A stretch of 64,000 nucleotides of DNA. Source: Actinosynnema sp. ALI-1.44. GTDB lineage: Bacteria; Actinomycetota; Actinomycetes; Mycobacteriales; Pseudonocardiaceae. Numbering within the stretch: position 1 is the first letter of the stretch; every line of letters begins with the position of its first letter. A model generated the notes under the pieces. That model made no database searches. It saw only the letters and a program-made list of their open reading frames with translations, and was not told where the DNA came from. Below are positions 14,288 through 23,535 of the stretch, piece after piece. The translations under genes and the position numbers were made by a program. The stretch is from assembly GCF_001984155.1 (NCBI RefSeq), contig NZ_MTQO01000046.1:1-64000 (forward strand). Reading direction: 5' to 3'.

Positions 14288-15634
14288 GTGACTGAGCAGC
14301 TGCCACCCACCGCCCGTCAGGTTCCGGACACCTCCTTCGCTGAGGAGGAGGCCGTTCTCCTCACCTCTGAGCTCATCCGGATCGACACCACCAACACCGG
14401 TGATCCGGACACCCTCGTGGGGGAGCGGGCTGCCGCTGAGTATGTCGCGGAGAAGCTGGCTGAGGTTGGGTACGAGACCACCTACGTCGAGTCGGGGGCT
14501 CCTGGGCGGGGCAATGTTGTCGCGCGGTTGGCCGGTAGTGATCCTGGTCGTGGGGCGTTGCTGGTGCACGGGCATCTTGATGTTGTTCCCGCGGATGCTT
14601 CCGAGTGGTCTGTTCACCCGTTCTCCGGTGCCGTTCAGGACGGCTACGTGTGGGGCCGGGGTGCCGTGGACATGAAGGACATGGTTGGGATGAGCCTTGC
14701 GCTTGCCCGGCGTTTCAAGCGGGATGGCATCGTGCCCAAGCGGGACATCATCTTCGCCTTCCTCGCCGATGAGGAGGCCGGCGGGCACTTCGGCGCCCAG
14801 TGGCTGGTGGAGAACCGGCCCGAGCTCTTCGAGGGCGCCACCGAGGCCATCTCCGAGGTCGGGGGCTTCTCGATCACCGTCAAGGACGGTGTGCGGGCCT
14901 ATCTCATCGAGACCGCCGAGAAGGGCATCGCCTGGATGACCCTGCGGGCCCGGGGGCGGGCTGGGCACGGGTCGATGATCCATGACGACAACGCTGTTAC
15001 CAAGCTCACGCAGGCCGTGACCAGGCTGGGGACCCATCGGTTCCCCATCGTGCTGACCGACTCCGTTCGTGACTTCCTCCACGGCATCAGTGACATCACC
15101 GGGCTCGCTGTCGACGAGGACGATCTCGAGGGCACCGTCGCCAAGCTCGGCAACATCTCCCGGATGATCGGTGCCACCCTCCGCGACACGGCCAACCCGA
15201 CCATGCTCAAGGCCGGTTACAAGGCCAACGTCATCCCGTCGATTGCCGAGGCCACTGTGGACTGCCGGGTTCTTCCCGGTCGTCAGGAGGCCTTCGAGCG
15301 GGAGCTCGACGAGATCCTCGGTCCGGACATCGAGCGGGAGTGGACCGGCCTTCCCGCCGTCGAGACGACCTTCGACGGTGCTCTCGTCGACCACATGACC
15401 TCGTCGATCCTCGCCGAGGACCCCGCCGCGAAGGCTCTCCCGTACATGTTGTCCGGTGGGACGGATGCCAAGTCGTTCGCTCAGCTGGGGATTCGGTGCT
15501 TCGGGTACGCCCCGCTTCAGCTCCCCGCCGACCTGGACTTCTCCGCGCTCTTCCACGGCGTCGACGAGCGGGTGCCGGTGGACGCCCTCAAGTTCGGCAC
15601 GCGGGTGCTCGACCGGTTCCTGCGCGACTGCTAG
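14288..15634 (+). CDS. M20 family metallopeptidase
   Basis: 448 residues, GTG 14288 after AGGAAGG. Zinc-dependent peptidase or amide hydrolase of the M20 (ArgE/DapE/CPG2) family, cytoplasmic. Metal-site motifs are LLVHGHLDVVPAD (His and its neighbouring Asp), GRGAVDMKDMVGM (bridging Asp) and FLADEEAGG (Glu-Glu). A dimerisation domain follows around residues 215-330, and the last metal His lies near the C-terminus in LFHGVDERV. Substrate unknown; dipeptides or acyl-amino acids are typical. It converges on the GntR gene, the two stops sharing CTAG. Confidence 0.9.
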   Translation: MTEQLPPTARQVPDTSFAEEEAVLLTSELIRIDTTNTGDPDTLVGERAAAEYVAEKLAEVGYETTYVESGAPGRGNVVARLAGSDPGRGALLVHGHLDVVPADASEWSVHPFSGAVQDGYVWGRGAVDMKDMVGMSLALARRFKRDGIVPKRDIIFAFLADEEAGGHFGAQWLVENRPELFEGATEAISEVGGFSITVKDGVRAYLIETAEKGIAWMTLRARGRAGHGSMIHDDNAVTKLTQAVTRLGTHRFPIVLTDSVRDFLHGISDITGLAVDEDDLEGTVAKLGNISRMIGATLRDTANPTMLKAGYKANVIPSIAEATVDCRVLPGRQEAFERELDEILGPDIEREWTGLPAVETTFDGALVDHMTSSILAEDPAAKALPYMLSGGTDAKSFAQLGIRCFGYAPLQLPADLDFSALFHGVDERVPVDALKFGTRVLDRFLRDC

Positions 15635-16326
15635 CTGTGCTTGGCCGACTCCCAGGCCAGGAATGCGTCGATCGTCGCGGTCCTGTGGGTCCGCGCTCGG
15701 TGTTCGATCCATTCCTGGCCTGCGCCGGTCCGGATCAGGTCGAGCAGTTGGTCGTGTTCGGCGACGGAGGCTTCCGCGCGGCCCGGCACGAACGAGAACG
15801 TCGAATCACGGATCGTGGCGAGCCTCGACCAGCCTTTTTGGACCAGGTCGATCAGCGTCGGGTTCGGGCACGGCAGGTAGAGCGTCTCGTGGAACTCGTG
15901 GTTGAGCTGGGTGAAGGCGACCGGATCGAACGTGCTCAGCAGTGCCCGCAGGCGGTCGTTGACGTCGGTGGCGTGCGCGATCGCGTCCGCGGTCAGGTGT
16001 GGCGCCGCCAGCGCTGTCGCCGCGCCTTCGACGATCGCCAGCATCTGCATGGTGTGCTGGTACTCCAGCGGGTCGATCGCCGCCACTGTCGCGCCGATGT
16101 TGCGTTCGAAGTGGACGAGGCCTTCGGCCTGCAGCAGGCGGATCGCTTCACGGACCGGTACCGGGCTGACGTCGAACTCCTTGGCCAGCGCGCCGAGCAC
16201 CAGGCGGTGGCCGGGGCTGTAGGTGCCGTCCGCGATCCGGGACCGGATGGCCTGGTAGGTCCTCTGGGCCTTGCTCAGCCCGTCCGTGGCCTGGTCGGAT
16301 ATCGCCAGCTCTTCGCCCGAAACCAT
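15631..16326 (-). CDS. GntR family regulator, FadR/FCD subgroup
   Basis: 231 residues from ATG 16326; no clear ribosome-binding site. The N-terminal winged helix reads IADGTYSPGHRLVLGALAKE followed by FDVSPVPVREAIRLLQAEG. The all-helical FCD ligand domain has the metal-binding histidines in LNHEFHETLY and near AEHDQLL. It is divergent from the MHS transporter across 141 bases, so it probably controls that gene in response to the transported acid. The ligand is unknown. Confidence 0.88.
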   Translation of the reverse strand: MVSGEELAISDQATDGLSKAQRTYQAIRSRIADGTYSPGHRLVLGALAKEFDVSPVPVREAIRLLQAEGLVHFERNIGATVAAIDPLEYQHTMQMLAIVEGAATALAAPHLTADAIAHATDVNDRLRALLSTFDPVAFTQLNHEFHETLYLPCPNPTLIDLVQKGWSRLATIRDSTFSFVPGRAEASVAEHDQLLDLIRTGAGQEWIEHRARTHRTATIDAFLAWESAKHS

Positions 16327-16421
16327 ATATGAAAAGGTACACCATTCGGTAAAGATTTCGCAGCTACTAGCCGATATATCCCCCAGGGGTCGGACAATGT
16401 CGTACCTGAACGGGTGTGACT

Positions 16422-16427
16422 GTATAC
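16422..16427. promoter_or_regulatory. Possible GntR operator core GTATAC
   Basis: The sequence CTGTATACGAT surrounds the palindromic core GTATAC, which resembles FadR-type GntR operators (ATNGTATACNAT). It lies 40 bases before the transporter start. No second copy was seen. Confidence 0.35.
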
Positions 16428-16467
16428 GATCCTGGGTCGGTTTTCCTCCAGCGCACGGGGAGTCGCG

Positions 16468-17778
16468 ATGATGCGATTGACCAAGCACGTCGACGCCGAG
16501 CACCGCCGGGTCGTCCTGGCGGCCATGGTGGGTACGACGATCGAGTGGTTCGACTTCTTCATCTACGCCATCTGCGCGGGCCTGGTCTTCGCCTCGCAGT
16601 ACTTCGCCGCACTGGGCAAGGACGCGCTGCTGCTGTCGTTCGCCACCATCGGCATCAGCTTCTTCTTCCGCCCCGTCGGCGCCATCATCGCAGGCCACTT
16701 AGGCGACAGGATCGGCAGACGCGCCATGCTGATCCTGACGTTGCTGCTGATGGGCGTGTCGACTGTGCTGATCGGCCTCGTGCCCACCACCGCGTCGATC
16801 GGTGTGGCCGCCCCGATCATCCTGGTGCTTCTGCGGATCCTGCAGGGCCTGTCCGCCGGCGGTGAGTGGGGCGGGGCGGCGCTGCTCGCCGTCGAGCACG
16901 CGCCGGCCGAGCGCCGTGGCCTCTACGGCGCGTTCCCGCAGATCGGTGTTCCCATCGGGTTGCTGCTGGCCAACGGTGTGCTCGCGCTGGTCGCCGGGCT
17001 GACCACGGCCGAGCAGTTCCTCGCGTGGGGCTGGCGGATCCCGTTCCTGGCCAGTGTCGTGCTGATCGTCGTCGGCATGTTCATCCGCACCAGGGTTTCC
17101 GAAAGCCCGGTCTTCGAGGAGGTACGGCAGTCGCGCGCCCAGTCCAGCGTGCCGATCGTGCCACTGTTTCGAAACCACTGGCCGCTGGTGATCGGGGGCG
17201 CGTTGATGTTCGCGGCCAACAACGCCGTCGGTTACATGACCACAGGTGGGTACGTCCAATCGTATGCGACCCGCGCGCTGCACCTGGATCGCTCGACCGT
17301 GTTGATCGCGGTGATGATCTCGGCGCTGGGGTGGCTGGTGAGCACGCTGGTCGGCGGCTGGCTGTCGGACCGCTACGGCCGTATCCGGGTCTACCAGGTC
17401 GGGTTCGTCATCCAACTGGCGTGGATGTTCCCGTTCTTCGCCCTGATCAACACCGGCAACGTCGGGTTGTTGATCCTCGCGCTGCTGCTGTTCTCCGTGG
17501 GACTCGGTTTGACGTACGGACCGCAGGCCGCGTTCTACGCGGAGTTGTACCCGACCAGGGTCCGGTACAGCGGCGCTGCGATTTCGTACGCCCTCGGCGC
17601 GGTCCTCGGTGGAGCGTTCGCGCCGACCATCGCCGAAGCTTTGCAGACAAGCACAGGGACGGTGTACGCGGTCGGTGTGTACCTCGCGGTCGTGACGCTC
17701 GTCGGCCTGGTCACGACCCTGTTCGTGAAGGAACCGCGCGGTGTTCCCCTGAGTGATCCGGTGGCGAAGGCTCAGTAG
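16468..17778 (+). CDS. MHS-type metabolite:proton symporter
   Basis: 436 residues with 12 predicted membrane helices; ATG 16468 after GGGGAG. The family mark is the start of helix 1, GTTIEWFDFFIYA, then RPVGAIIAGHLGDRIGRR, and RILQGLSAGGEWGGAALLAVEH in helix 4. This is the ShiA/ProP/CitA branch that takes up carboxylates or osmolytes with protons. The substrate is not readable from sequence. The divergent GntR gene is its likely regulator. Confidence 0.88.
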   Translation: MMRLTKHVDAEHRRVVLAAMVGTTIEWFDFFIYAICAGLVFASQYFAALGKDALLLSFATIGISFFFRPVGAIIAGHLGDRIGRRAMLILTLLLMGVSTVLIGLVPTTASIGVAAPIILVLLRILQGLSAGGEWGGAALLAVEHAPAERRGLYGAFPQIGVPIGLLLANGVLALVAGLTTAEQFLAWGWRIPFLASVVLIVVGMFIRTRVSESPVFEEVRQSRAQSSVPIVPLFRNHWPLVIGGALMFAANNAVGYMTTGGYVQSYATRALHLDRSTVLIAVMISALGWLVSTLVGGWLSDRYGRIRVYQVGFVIQLAWMFPFFALINTGNVGLLILALLLFSVGLGLTYGPQAAFYAELYPTRVRYSGAAISYALGAVLGGAFAPTIAEALQTSTGTVYAVGVYLAVVTLVGLVTTLFVKEPRGVPLSDPVAKAQ

Positions 17779-17859
17779 TGATGTCGGATCCTGCGTGCGC
17801 CGTTCGTGGTGTGGGTGAGCGGCCGCCGCGAGGGCGCCGCCAGGAACACAGGGGATGAG

Positions 17860-18693
17860 ATGTCGCACCCGCAACCCGTAGCCCGCCGCATGTACGACCT
17901 GGTCGAGCCGATCGGCATGGTGCCCTACTTTGCCGACGAGTCGGACGAGGCCCTGATTGCGCTGGGCCTGCGTAACCAGTGGGACGCCTACTTCGCCGGA
18001 CGGGCCGCGCCGTTCGGCCGGGCGGTGCCCGCCGAGGTGGTCCACGCGGTCTTCTACAACTTCGCCCCAGGCGAGGTGGCACGCCACCTCCCGCGGGTCT
18101 GGGCCCTGACCACGCCCGAGGCGGCGCTGGCCGCCCGCGAGCGGGGCTGCGTCGCGGGGATGCGGCGGATCCTCGGTGAACTCGCCGACGCCCCCGGTGT
18201 CGCGCGCGCCAGCGACCTCCTGGTGAGGGCGGCGACCAGCGCGCCTATGGAGGGACGCGCCCTCTACGCCGCCCTGCGTGCGCTTCCCGTACCGCAGGAG
18301 CCTGTGGCCCGGCTGTGGCACGCGGCCACCTTGCTGCGCGAACACCGCGGCGACGGCCACACCGTCGCGTTGGTGGCCGAGGGTGTCGGCGGGACGGAGG
18401 CACACGTGTTGCACGCGCTGTCCGTGGACATGCCCGCCGAGCAGTTCGGCCGGGTCCACCATCTGCCTGCCGCGCAGCTGACCGCGGTCATCGACGGGAT
18501 GCGTGCCCGTGGTCTTGTCGGGACCGACGGCTGGCTGACCGCCGCCGGTCGGGCCACGAAGGAACGAGTCGAGGCGCTGACCGACCGGCTCGCCGAGGCA
18601 CCGTACAACGCACTGAGCCCCAGCGAACTCGATCGCCTCGTCGCCGACCTCGAGCCGATCTCAGTCGCCCTCCGGGCGGTGTTCCCGTGGTAG
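17860..18693 (+). CDS. SCO6745/SalK-type protein
   Basis: 277 residues, ATG 17860. It is mostly helical with no membrane segment. Typical stretches are the start ARRMYDLVEPIGMVPYFADE, then AAPFGRAVPAEVVHAVFYNF and LPVPQEPVARLWHAATLLRE followed by HRGDGHTVAL. These match the SCO6745 family; the C-terminal third looks like a winged helix and the family is sometimes labelled MarR-like. Biochemical role unknown. It stands alone, 80 bases after the transporter. Confidence 0.75.
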   Translation: MSHPQPVARRMYDLVEPIGMVPYFADESDEALIALGLRNQWDAYFAGRAAPFGRAVPAEVVHAVFYNFAPGEVARHLPRVWALTTPEAALAARERGCVAGMRRILGELADAPGVARASDLLVRAATSAPMEGRALYAALRALPVPQEPVARLWHAATLLREHRGDGHTVALVAEGVGGTEAHVLHALSVDMPAEQFGRVHHLPAAQLTAVIDGMRARGLVGTDGWLTAAGRATKERVEALTDRLAEAPYNALSPSELDRLVADLEPISVALRAVFPW

Positions 18694-18714
18694 CGGCTGG
18701 TGCCGCGAAACAGC

Positions 18715-18739
18715 GGACCTGGCCGCGCGGGCCAGGTCC
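18715..18739. terminator. Bidirectional hairpin between convergent genes
   Basis: GGACCTGGCC at 18715-18724 and GGCCAGGTCC at 18730-18739 form a perfect 10-bp stem with a 5-base loop between the stops of the SCO6745-type gene and the acyl-CoA dehydrogenase gene. No U-run, as is common in high-GC actinomycetes. Confidence 0.65.
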
Positions 18740-18750
18740 GAGGGTTCTGG

Positions 18751-19932
18751 TCAGACGAACGCGCTTTCGCCGGTGATGGCCTTGCCGACGATGAGGGTGT
18801 TCATCTCACGGGTGCCTTCGAAGGAGTAGATCGCTTCGGCGTCGGTGAAGAACCGGGCGATGTCGTGCTCCAGGAGGATTCCGTTGCCGCCGAAGATCTC
18901 GCGGGCGCGGGCGACCACGTCCCGCATCCGGGAGGTGACGAACGCCTTGGCCAGCGACGAGTGTTCGTCGCGGAAGACCCCGGCGTCCTGCAGCCGGGCC
19001 AGTTGCACGAGCATGCCCCACGAGGCGGTGATGTCGCCGAGGCTCTTCACCAGCAGGTCCTGGACCAGTTGGAACTTCGCGATCGGGCGGCCGAACTGCT
19101 TGCGTTGCTTGGCGTAGTCCAGGGCGAGTTCGTACGCGCCGATCATCACGCCCAGGGCTTGCCAGGCGACGCCGCCGCGGGTGGCGCGCAGGATCTCCGC
19201 CACGTCGCGGAACGAGTCGATGTTCTGCAGGCGGTTGGCCTCCGGCACGTGGACGTCGGTCAGGGTGATCTCGGCGTTCTCCACGATTCGGAAGGCCACT
19301 TTGCCCTCGATCTTCACCGGGTCGAACCCGGGCGTGCCTTTCTCGACGACGAAGCCCTTCACGTGGTTGTCGTCCACGTCCCTGGCCCAGACCACGACGT
19401 AGTCGGCGAAGGTGGCGTTGCCGATCCACTTCTTGGCGCCATTGAGAATCCACGTGTCACCGTCGCGCTTTGCGGTGGTACGCATGCCGCCCGCGACGTC
19501 GGAGCCGCCGAGCGGCTCGGTCATCGCGAACGCGCCGATCTTGTCCATCGCCGCCATCGACGGGAGCCAGCGGTCGCGCTGTTGCTGGCTGCCGCCGGAG
19601 TGGATCGAGTACATCGCGAGTCCGTTGTGGACGCCGAAGAACGTCGCCACCGACGCGTCCGTGCGGCTCATCTCCATGGCCATCATGCCGGTCAGCAGGT
19701 GGCTGACGGCAGGCTGGTGCTCGCCGTAGCCCTCGTACGGCAGGCCCGTCAGGCCGCTCGCGCGGAACTTGGCGATCAGTTCCTTCGGGAACTCGCCCTT
19801 GGCCCAGTACTCGTTGACCAGCGGCTTGATCTCGTCACGCATGAAGGTGCGGGTCCGCAGCAGGATCTTTCGTTCGTCGTCGGACAACAGCGCTTCGTAG
19901 TCGTAGAAGTCGGCGATCAGTTGGTCGTCCAT
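18751..19932 (-). CDS. Acyl-CoA dehydrogenase
   Basis: 393 residues from ATG 19932, overlapping the previous stop by one base (TGATG). It oxidises an acyl-CoA to the 2-enoyl-CoA with FAD. FAD/substrate motifs are AFAMTEPLGGSDVAGGM and WILNGAKKWIGNATFADY. The C-terminal segment YSFEGTREMNTLIVGKAITG holds the catalytic Glu and is closest in pattern to the glutaryl-CoA dehydrogenase branch. Last gene of a five-enzyme CoA operon. The true substrate is unknown. Confidence 0.9.
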   Translation of the reverse strand: MDDQLIADFYDYEALLSDDERKILLRTRTFMRDEIKPLVNEYWAKGEFPKELIAKFRASGLTGLPYEGYGEHQPAVSHLLTGMMAMEMSRTDASVATFFGVHNGLAMYSIHSGGSQQQRDRWLPSMAAMDKIGAFAMTEPLGGSDVAGGMRTTAKRDGDTWILNGAKKWIGNATFADYVVVWARDVDDNHVKGFVVEKGTPGFDPVKIEGKVAFRIVENAEITLTDVHVPEANRLQNIDSFRDVAEILRATRGGVAWQALGVMIGAYELALDYAKQRKQFGRPIAKFQLVQDLLVKSLGDITASWGMLVQLARLQDAGVFRDEHSSLAKAFVTSRMRDVVARAREIFGGNGILLEHDIARFFTDAEAIYSFEGTREMNTLIVGKAITGESAFV

Positions 19933-20777
19933 CAGTTCTGCTCCAATGCGGACATCACGGCCTGCTGCCTGCGGTCGCGGGTTTCGGTGAGTTCTTCGTA
20001 CGTGGCGGCTCCGTAGGCCCTCTCGACCGCCTCGATCAGCGGTTCGGGGTCGGTCGACGGTTCGCCGAGGTCGATCTCGCGCATCGACGCGCCGATGTGC
20101 TCCATCAGGTGCCGGTAACCGCCGGGGCCGCCACCCAGGTGGGAGGCGAGGAACGGGCCGGTCGCGGCCCACCGGATGCCCAGCGAGTTCATCACGACCG
20201 CGTCCAGGTCCTCCGGCGTGACCACGCCTTGCTCGACCAGGAAGATCGCCTCACGGCTCAACGCGCTCTGCAGGCGGTTGCCGACGAACCCCGGGATCTC
20301 CTTGCGTTCCACGACCGGCGTGCGGCCGACCGACCGGTAGAAGGCCACGGCCGCCTGGACCGATTCCTCGCTCGTGCGCCGACCGGGCACGACCTCGACC
20401 AGGGGCAGCACGTGCGGCGGGTTGAACGGGTGGCCGATCAGGATTCGGCTCGCGTCCTCGATGTCCTCGGTGAACGCCGACGACGGGATCGCCGAAGACG
20501 AGCTCAGCAGCAGCGCGTGTGCGGGAGCCAGGCGCACGAGCGTCGTGAACAGGTCCTTTTTGAACTCCAGGCTCTCCGGGCCGTTCTCCTGCACCACGTC
20601 CGCGCCCCGCACAGCGTCGGCGACGGACGCGGCGATCTGGACGTCACCGGGGATGTCCGCGACGGCTTCGGCGAGGTCCGGGCGCGGGTCGCTGACCCGG
20701 ACGGTCATTCCATAGGACGCGAACAGGCGAGCCCACGACAGGCCGATGGTGCCCGCGCCGATCACTGCGACGATCAT
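19932..20777 (-). CDS. 3-hydroxyacyl-CoA dehydrogenase family NAD enzyme
   Basis: 281 residues. The Rossmann start MIVAVIGAGTIGLSWARLFA binds NAD. SSSSAIPSS and IGHPFNPPHVLPLVEVVPG carry the catalytic His region, and IPGFVGNRLQSALSREAI opens the helical domain. The same pattern occurs in 3-hydroxybutyryl-CoA, L-gulonate and L-carnitine dehydrogenases, so the substrate could be a free 3-hydroxy acid. It overlaps the decarboxylase-like gene by four bases and the acyl-CoA dehydrogenase gene by one. Confidence 0.88.
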   Translation of the reverse strand: MIVAVIGAGTIGLSWARLFASYGMTVRVSDPRPDLAEAVADIPGDVQIAASVADAVRGADVVQENGPESLEFKKDLFTTLVRLAPAHALLLSSSSAIPSSAFTEDIEDASRILIGHPFNPPHVLPLVEVVPGRRTSEESVQAAVAFYRSVGRTPVVERKEIPGFVGNRLQSALSREAIFLVEQGVVTPEDLDAVVMNSLGIRWAATGPFLASHLGGGPGGYRHLMEHIGASMREIDLGEPSTDPEPLIEAVERAYGAATYEELTETRDRRQQAVMSALEQN

Positions 20778-21517
20778 GACGCCTCCTTGAGGTAGTCGAA
20801 GACCGGCTTGACTCCGGCGAGCGTCAGGTCGGTACGGATGTGGCTGGCGGACACGACCTCCAGCACCGGCAGATCCGCCATTGGGGCCAGGACGTGCTGG
20901 AACAGCTGAAGCCGCGCCGGGCCGGTGTAGGCCTCCTTGACGACGACGTCGGTGATCTCGGTCCGCACCAGCTCCTGCACGCGGGGCGTGCCGTCGTAGC
21001 CGGGGATGGTCTTGAGCATGAACGTCGGCACGGTGATCTGCGCTTCGGCGTCACCGGCGTCCAGCGCGTGGTGCTTGTATCCCATGGTCGCGGTGGCCAC
21101 GCGCAGCGTGCCGTAGTCCACTGTGCCGACCAGGGCGCCGCTGTCGACGTACAGCCGTGGCTGGCCCATGACCTTCGGATACGCGCTGACCTCACGCCCG
21201 GACGCCGTCGCCGGGAAGTTGTCCAGGTACATCGCGTGCAGGTATTCGCCGTGCTCGCCGTCGAAGACGACTTGGAGCGCTTGACCCGCCTCGGTGTACG
21301 GGCCGTATCCGGTGACGTCTCCCATCTTCATGACCTCGAACCGCACCAACGGCTCGTCGATCTCGAGTGGCTCCGGCACGACCGCGCGCAACGCGTCAGG
21401 ATCGGTGCGGTACACGATGTTGAGGTACTCGCGGTCGGTGAACCGGGGTACGACCGGAGCGAACGCGGGGCTGGTCAGCGGCGTGGTCGGGTGCTGCCGT
21501 ACATCCTGGATCTTCAT
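20774..21517 (-). CDS. Acetoacetate decarboxylase-like protein
   Basis: 247 residues. The family barrel is recognisable by YLNIVYRTDPDALRAVVPEP at the start and by GREVSAYPKVMGQP, where Lys is the expected Schiff-base residue (the decarboxylase has PKK there; here it is PKV). The loss of the second Lys, which lowers the pKa in true acetoacetate decarboxylase, leaves the reaction open: decarboxylation or an aldolase/dehydratase activity as in other family members. It is one base from the enoyl-CoA hydratase gene and overlaps the dehydrogenase gene by four bases. Confidence 0.82.
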   Translation of the reverse strand: MKIQDVRQHPTTPLTSPAFAPVVPRFTDREYLNIVYRTDPDALRAVVPEPLEIDEPLVRFEVMKMGDVTGYGPYTEAGQALQVVFDGEHGEYLHAMYLDNFPATASGREVSAYPKVMGQPRLYVDSGALVGTVDYGTLRVATATMGYKHHALDAGDAEAQITVPTFMLKTIPGYDGTPRVQELVRTEITDVVVKEAYTGPARLQLFQHVLAPMADLPVLEVVSASHIRTDLTLAGVKPVFDYLKEAS

Positions 21518-21518
21518 G

Positions 21519-22295
21519 TCACTCTCCCGTCCACTGGGGAACTCGCCGTTCGGCGAAGGCGGTCATGCCCTCGCGGACGTCCGCGGACGCCATCAAGGTG
21601 GTCATTTCCTTGCGTTGCAGCTCGAAGATCTCGGCTTCGGGCACGCGCGCGATCTTCTTCACGGCGGCGAGCGCGAGCGGGGCGTTCGCCGCGATGGACT
21701 CCGCCAGCTGGATCGCGACCGCAGCGGCTTCACCGGGCTCCGTGACCCGGTTGACCAGGCCGAACTCGCTGGCCCGGCGGGCGTCGATGGGCTCGCCGGT
21801 CAGCAGCAGTTCCATCGCCAGGTGGTACGGCAGGCGCTTGGGCAGCCGGATCACACCACCACCCGCGGCGATCAGACCGCGTTTGACCTCGGGCAGGCCG
21901 AACCGCGCGTCGTCGGCCGCGACGATCAGGTCGCAGGCCAGGGCCAGCTCGAACCCGCCGCCCAGCGCCCAGCCCTCGACCGCGGCGATCAACGGCTTGG
22001 TCACGGTGGCCTCGGTCAGTCCGCCGAAACCCCTGCCCGGGACGTCGGGTGACTCGCCTTTCAACGCGGCCTTGAGATCCATGCCCGCGCTGAACGTGCC
22101 CTGTGCGCCGGTCAGCACGCCTGCTCGCAGCTGCTTGTCGGCGTCGAGTTCGTCGAGTGCGGCGGCGAGACCGGTGGCGACCGCGGCGTTCACCGCGTTG
22201 CGTGCCTCCGGGCGGTCGATCGTGATCAACAGGATCGAGCCGATGCGTTCCGTGCGGACCGCGTTCACGACTGGGGTCATCACTGGGTTCATCAC
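21519..22295 (-). CDS. Enoyl-CoA hydratase/isomerase (crotonase fold)
   Basis: 258 residues. The oxyanion-hole segments are GTFSAGMDLKAAL and VEGWALGGGFELALACD; the catalytic region reads FGLPEVKRGLIAAGGGVIRLP. The first catalytic Glu position (GGGFELAL) is occupied by polar residues as in hydratases; the second lies in PEVKRG. It hydrates a 2-enoyl-CoA. Its start overlaps the stop of the CoA-transferase gene by four bases. Confidence 0.9.
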   Translation of the reverse strand: MMNPVMTPVVNAVRTERIGSILLITIDRPEARNAVNAAVATGLAAALDELDADKQLRAGVLTGAQGTFSAGMDLKAALKGESPDVPGRGFGGLTEATVTKPLIAAVEGWALGGGFELALACDLIVAADDARFGLPEVKRGLIAAGGGVIRLPKRLPYHLAMELLLTGEPIDARRASEFGLVNRVTEPGEAAAVAIQLAESIAANAPLALAAVKKIARVPEAEIFELQRKEMTTLMASADVREGMTAFAERRVPQWTGE

Positions 22296-23446
22296 TGGGC
22301 TCCTGTCAGTTCGGCGAGCACCTCGGCGGTGTCCTGGCCCGGCAGCGGCGCGAGACGGCGGATCGAGCCGGGCGTGGCGGAGAACGTCACCGGGATGCCG
22401 ATCGTGCGGACCGGGCCCTCGGTCGGGTGCTCGTAGGTGTCGAGCAGGTGGCCGCCGCGGACGTAGTCGTCCTCATGCGCCTGCTCCAGGTCCAGCACGG
22501 GCGACATCGGGATGCTGTGCTTGGCGCACACCTCGGCCCACTCGTCGGTGGTCAACGCCGGTGCGCAGTCCTCGAGCAACGCCAGCAGCGCCGGGTAGTC
22601 CGCGCGGTCGATCGCGTCACCGTTGACCCGGGGGTCGTCGGCCAGGTCGGGACGGCCGGCCGCGGCGAAGAAGTCACGGAAGTTCTGCGGGCCGTACGGG
22701 ATCACGCACGCCAGGCCGTCCTTGGTGCGGACAGCCTTGTGCCCCTTGGTCATCGAGGCGGGGAACCCGGTGGGTGCCTCCGGCGGCTCGAACACGTGCC
22801 CGGCGAGGTGCTCGACCAGGTTGAACGCGATCAGCGTGTCGGTCATCGGGACCTCGACCTGCTGGCCACGGCCGGTCCGGTCGCGGTGCACCAGCGCGGC
22901 GAGCACGCTGTAGACGATCGTCAGCGCGGACACCTTGTCGGCGATGATCGTCGGCAGGTACACCGGCTCGCCCAGCGCCCGGTTGGCGATGTCGACCAGC
23001 CCGGAGGAAGCCTGCACGCTCTCGTCGTACGCGGCCATGCCCGCCCGGTCGGAGTCGGCGCGGAATCCCTGCGCGTGCGCGTAGACCAGGCGTGGGAAGC
23101 GTTCGGCGATGTCCGCATAGGTCAGTCCGAGCCTGGCCAGCGCGCCTTGCCGCATGTTCGTGATCAGCACGTCGGCGGTGCCGATCAGGTCGAACGCCTG
23201 TGCGCGTTCGGTGTCGTCCTTGAGGTTGAGCGCCACACTGCGCTTGTTGCGGTTGACGTTGAGGTCCAGCGGGGTCATGCCCGGGGTGGTGCGGTACAGG
23301 CCGACCCGGATGGTGTCCGACGGCGACTCGATCTTGATCACGTCCGCGCCGAGGTCACCGAGGATCTGCGCCGCGTACGGGCCCATCACCACGGTCGAAA
23401 GGTCGATCACCCGCACCCCGGCGAGCGGTCCGGCTGTGACAGCCAT
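22292..23446 (-). CDS. CaiB/BaiF family III CoA-transferase
   Basis: 384 residues from ATG 23446, with AAAGGAC upstream. Family start GVRVIDLSTVVMGPYAAQIL then DLGADVIKIESPSD, with NRNKRSVALNLKD and DVLITNMRQGALARLGL. The catalytic Asp is expected in ASSGLVDIAN. The enzyme moves CoA between carboxylic acids and thus activates the pathway's acid. First enzyme gene of the operon, 121 bases after the LysR gene and just after a perfect palindrome. Confidence 0.92.
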   Translation of the reverse strand: MAVTAGPLAGVRVIDLSTVVMGPYAAQILGDLGADVIKIESPSDTIRVGLYRTTPGMTPLDLNVNRNKRSVALNLKDDTERAQAFDLIGTADVLITNMRQGALARLGLTYADIAERFPRLVYAHAQGFRADSDRAGMAAYDESVQASSGLVDIANRALGEPVYLPTIIADKVSALTIVYSVLAALVHRDRTGRGQQVEVPMTDTLIAFNLVEHLAGHVFEPPEAPTGFPASMTKGHKAVRTKDGLACVIPYGPQNFRDFFAAAGRPDLADDPRVNGDAIDRADYPALLALLEDCAPALTTDEWAEVCAKHSIPMSPVLDLEQAHEDDYVRGGHLLDTYEHPTEGPVRTIGIPVTFSATPGSIRRLAPLPGQDTAEVLAELTGAQ

Positions 23447-23535
23447 TGTTGTCGTCCTTTCCCGTATTTCGCTTCGTTCCTCTGACATCAACAGTAGGAA
23501 CGTGCGGATGGAAAGGGAATCACCGTCTGGCGAAC

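Noticed and set aside
14237-15712. 491-codon minus-strand frame antisense to the M20 peptidase gene
   Set aside because: Typical high-GC antisense shadow; the plus frame has all metal-site motifs and a proper ribosome-binding site.
16699-18462. 587-codon minus-strand frame antisense to the MHS transporter and SCO6745-type genes
   Set aside because: His/Arg/Gln-rich shadow composition without domains; both plus-strand genes are clearly real.
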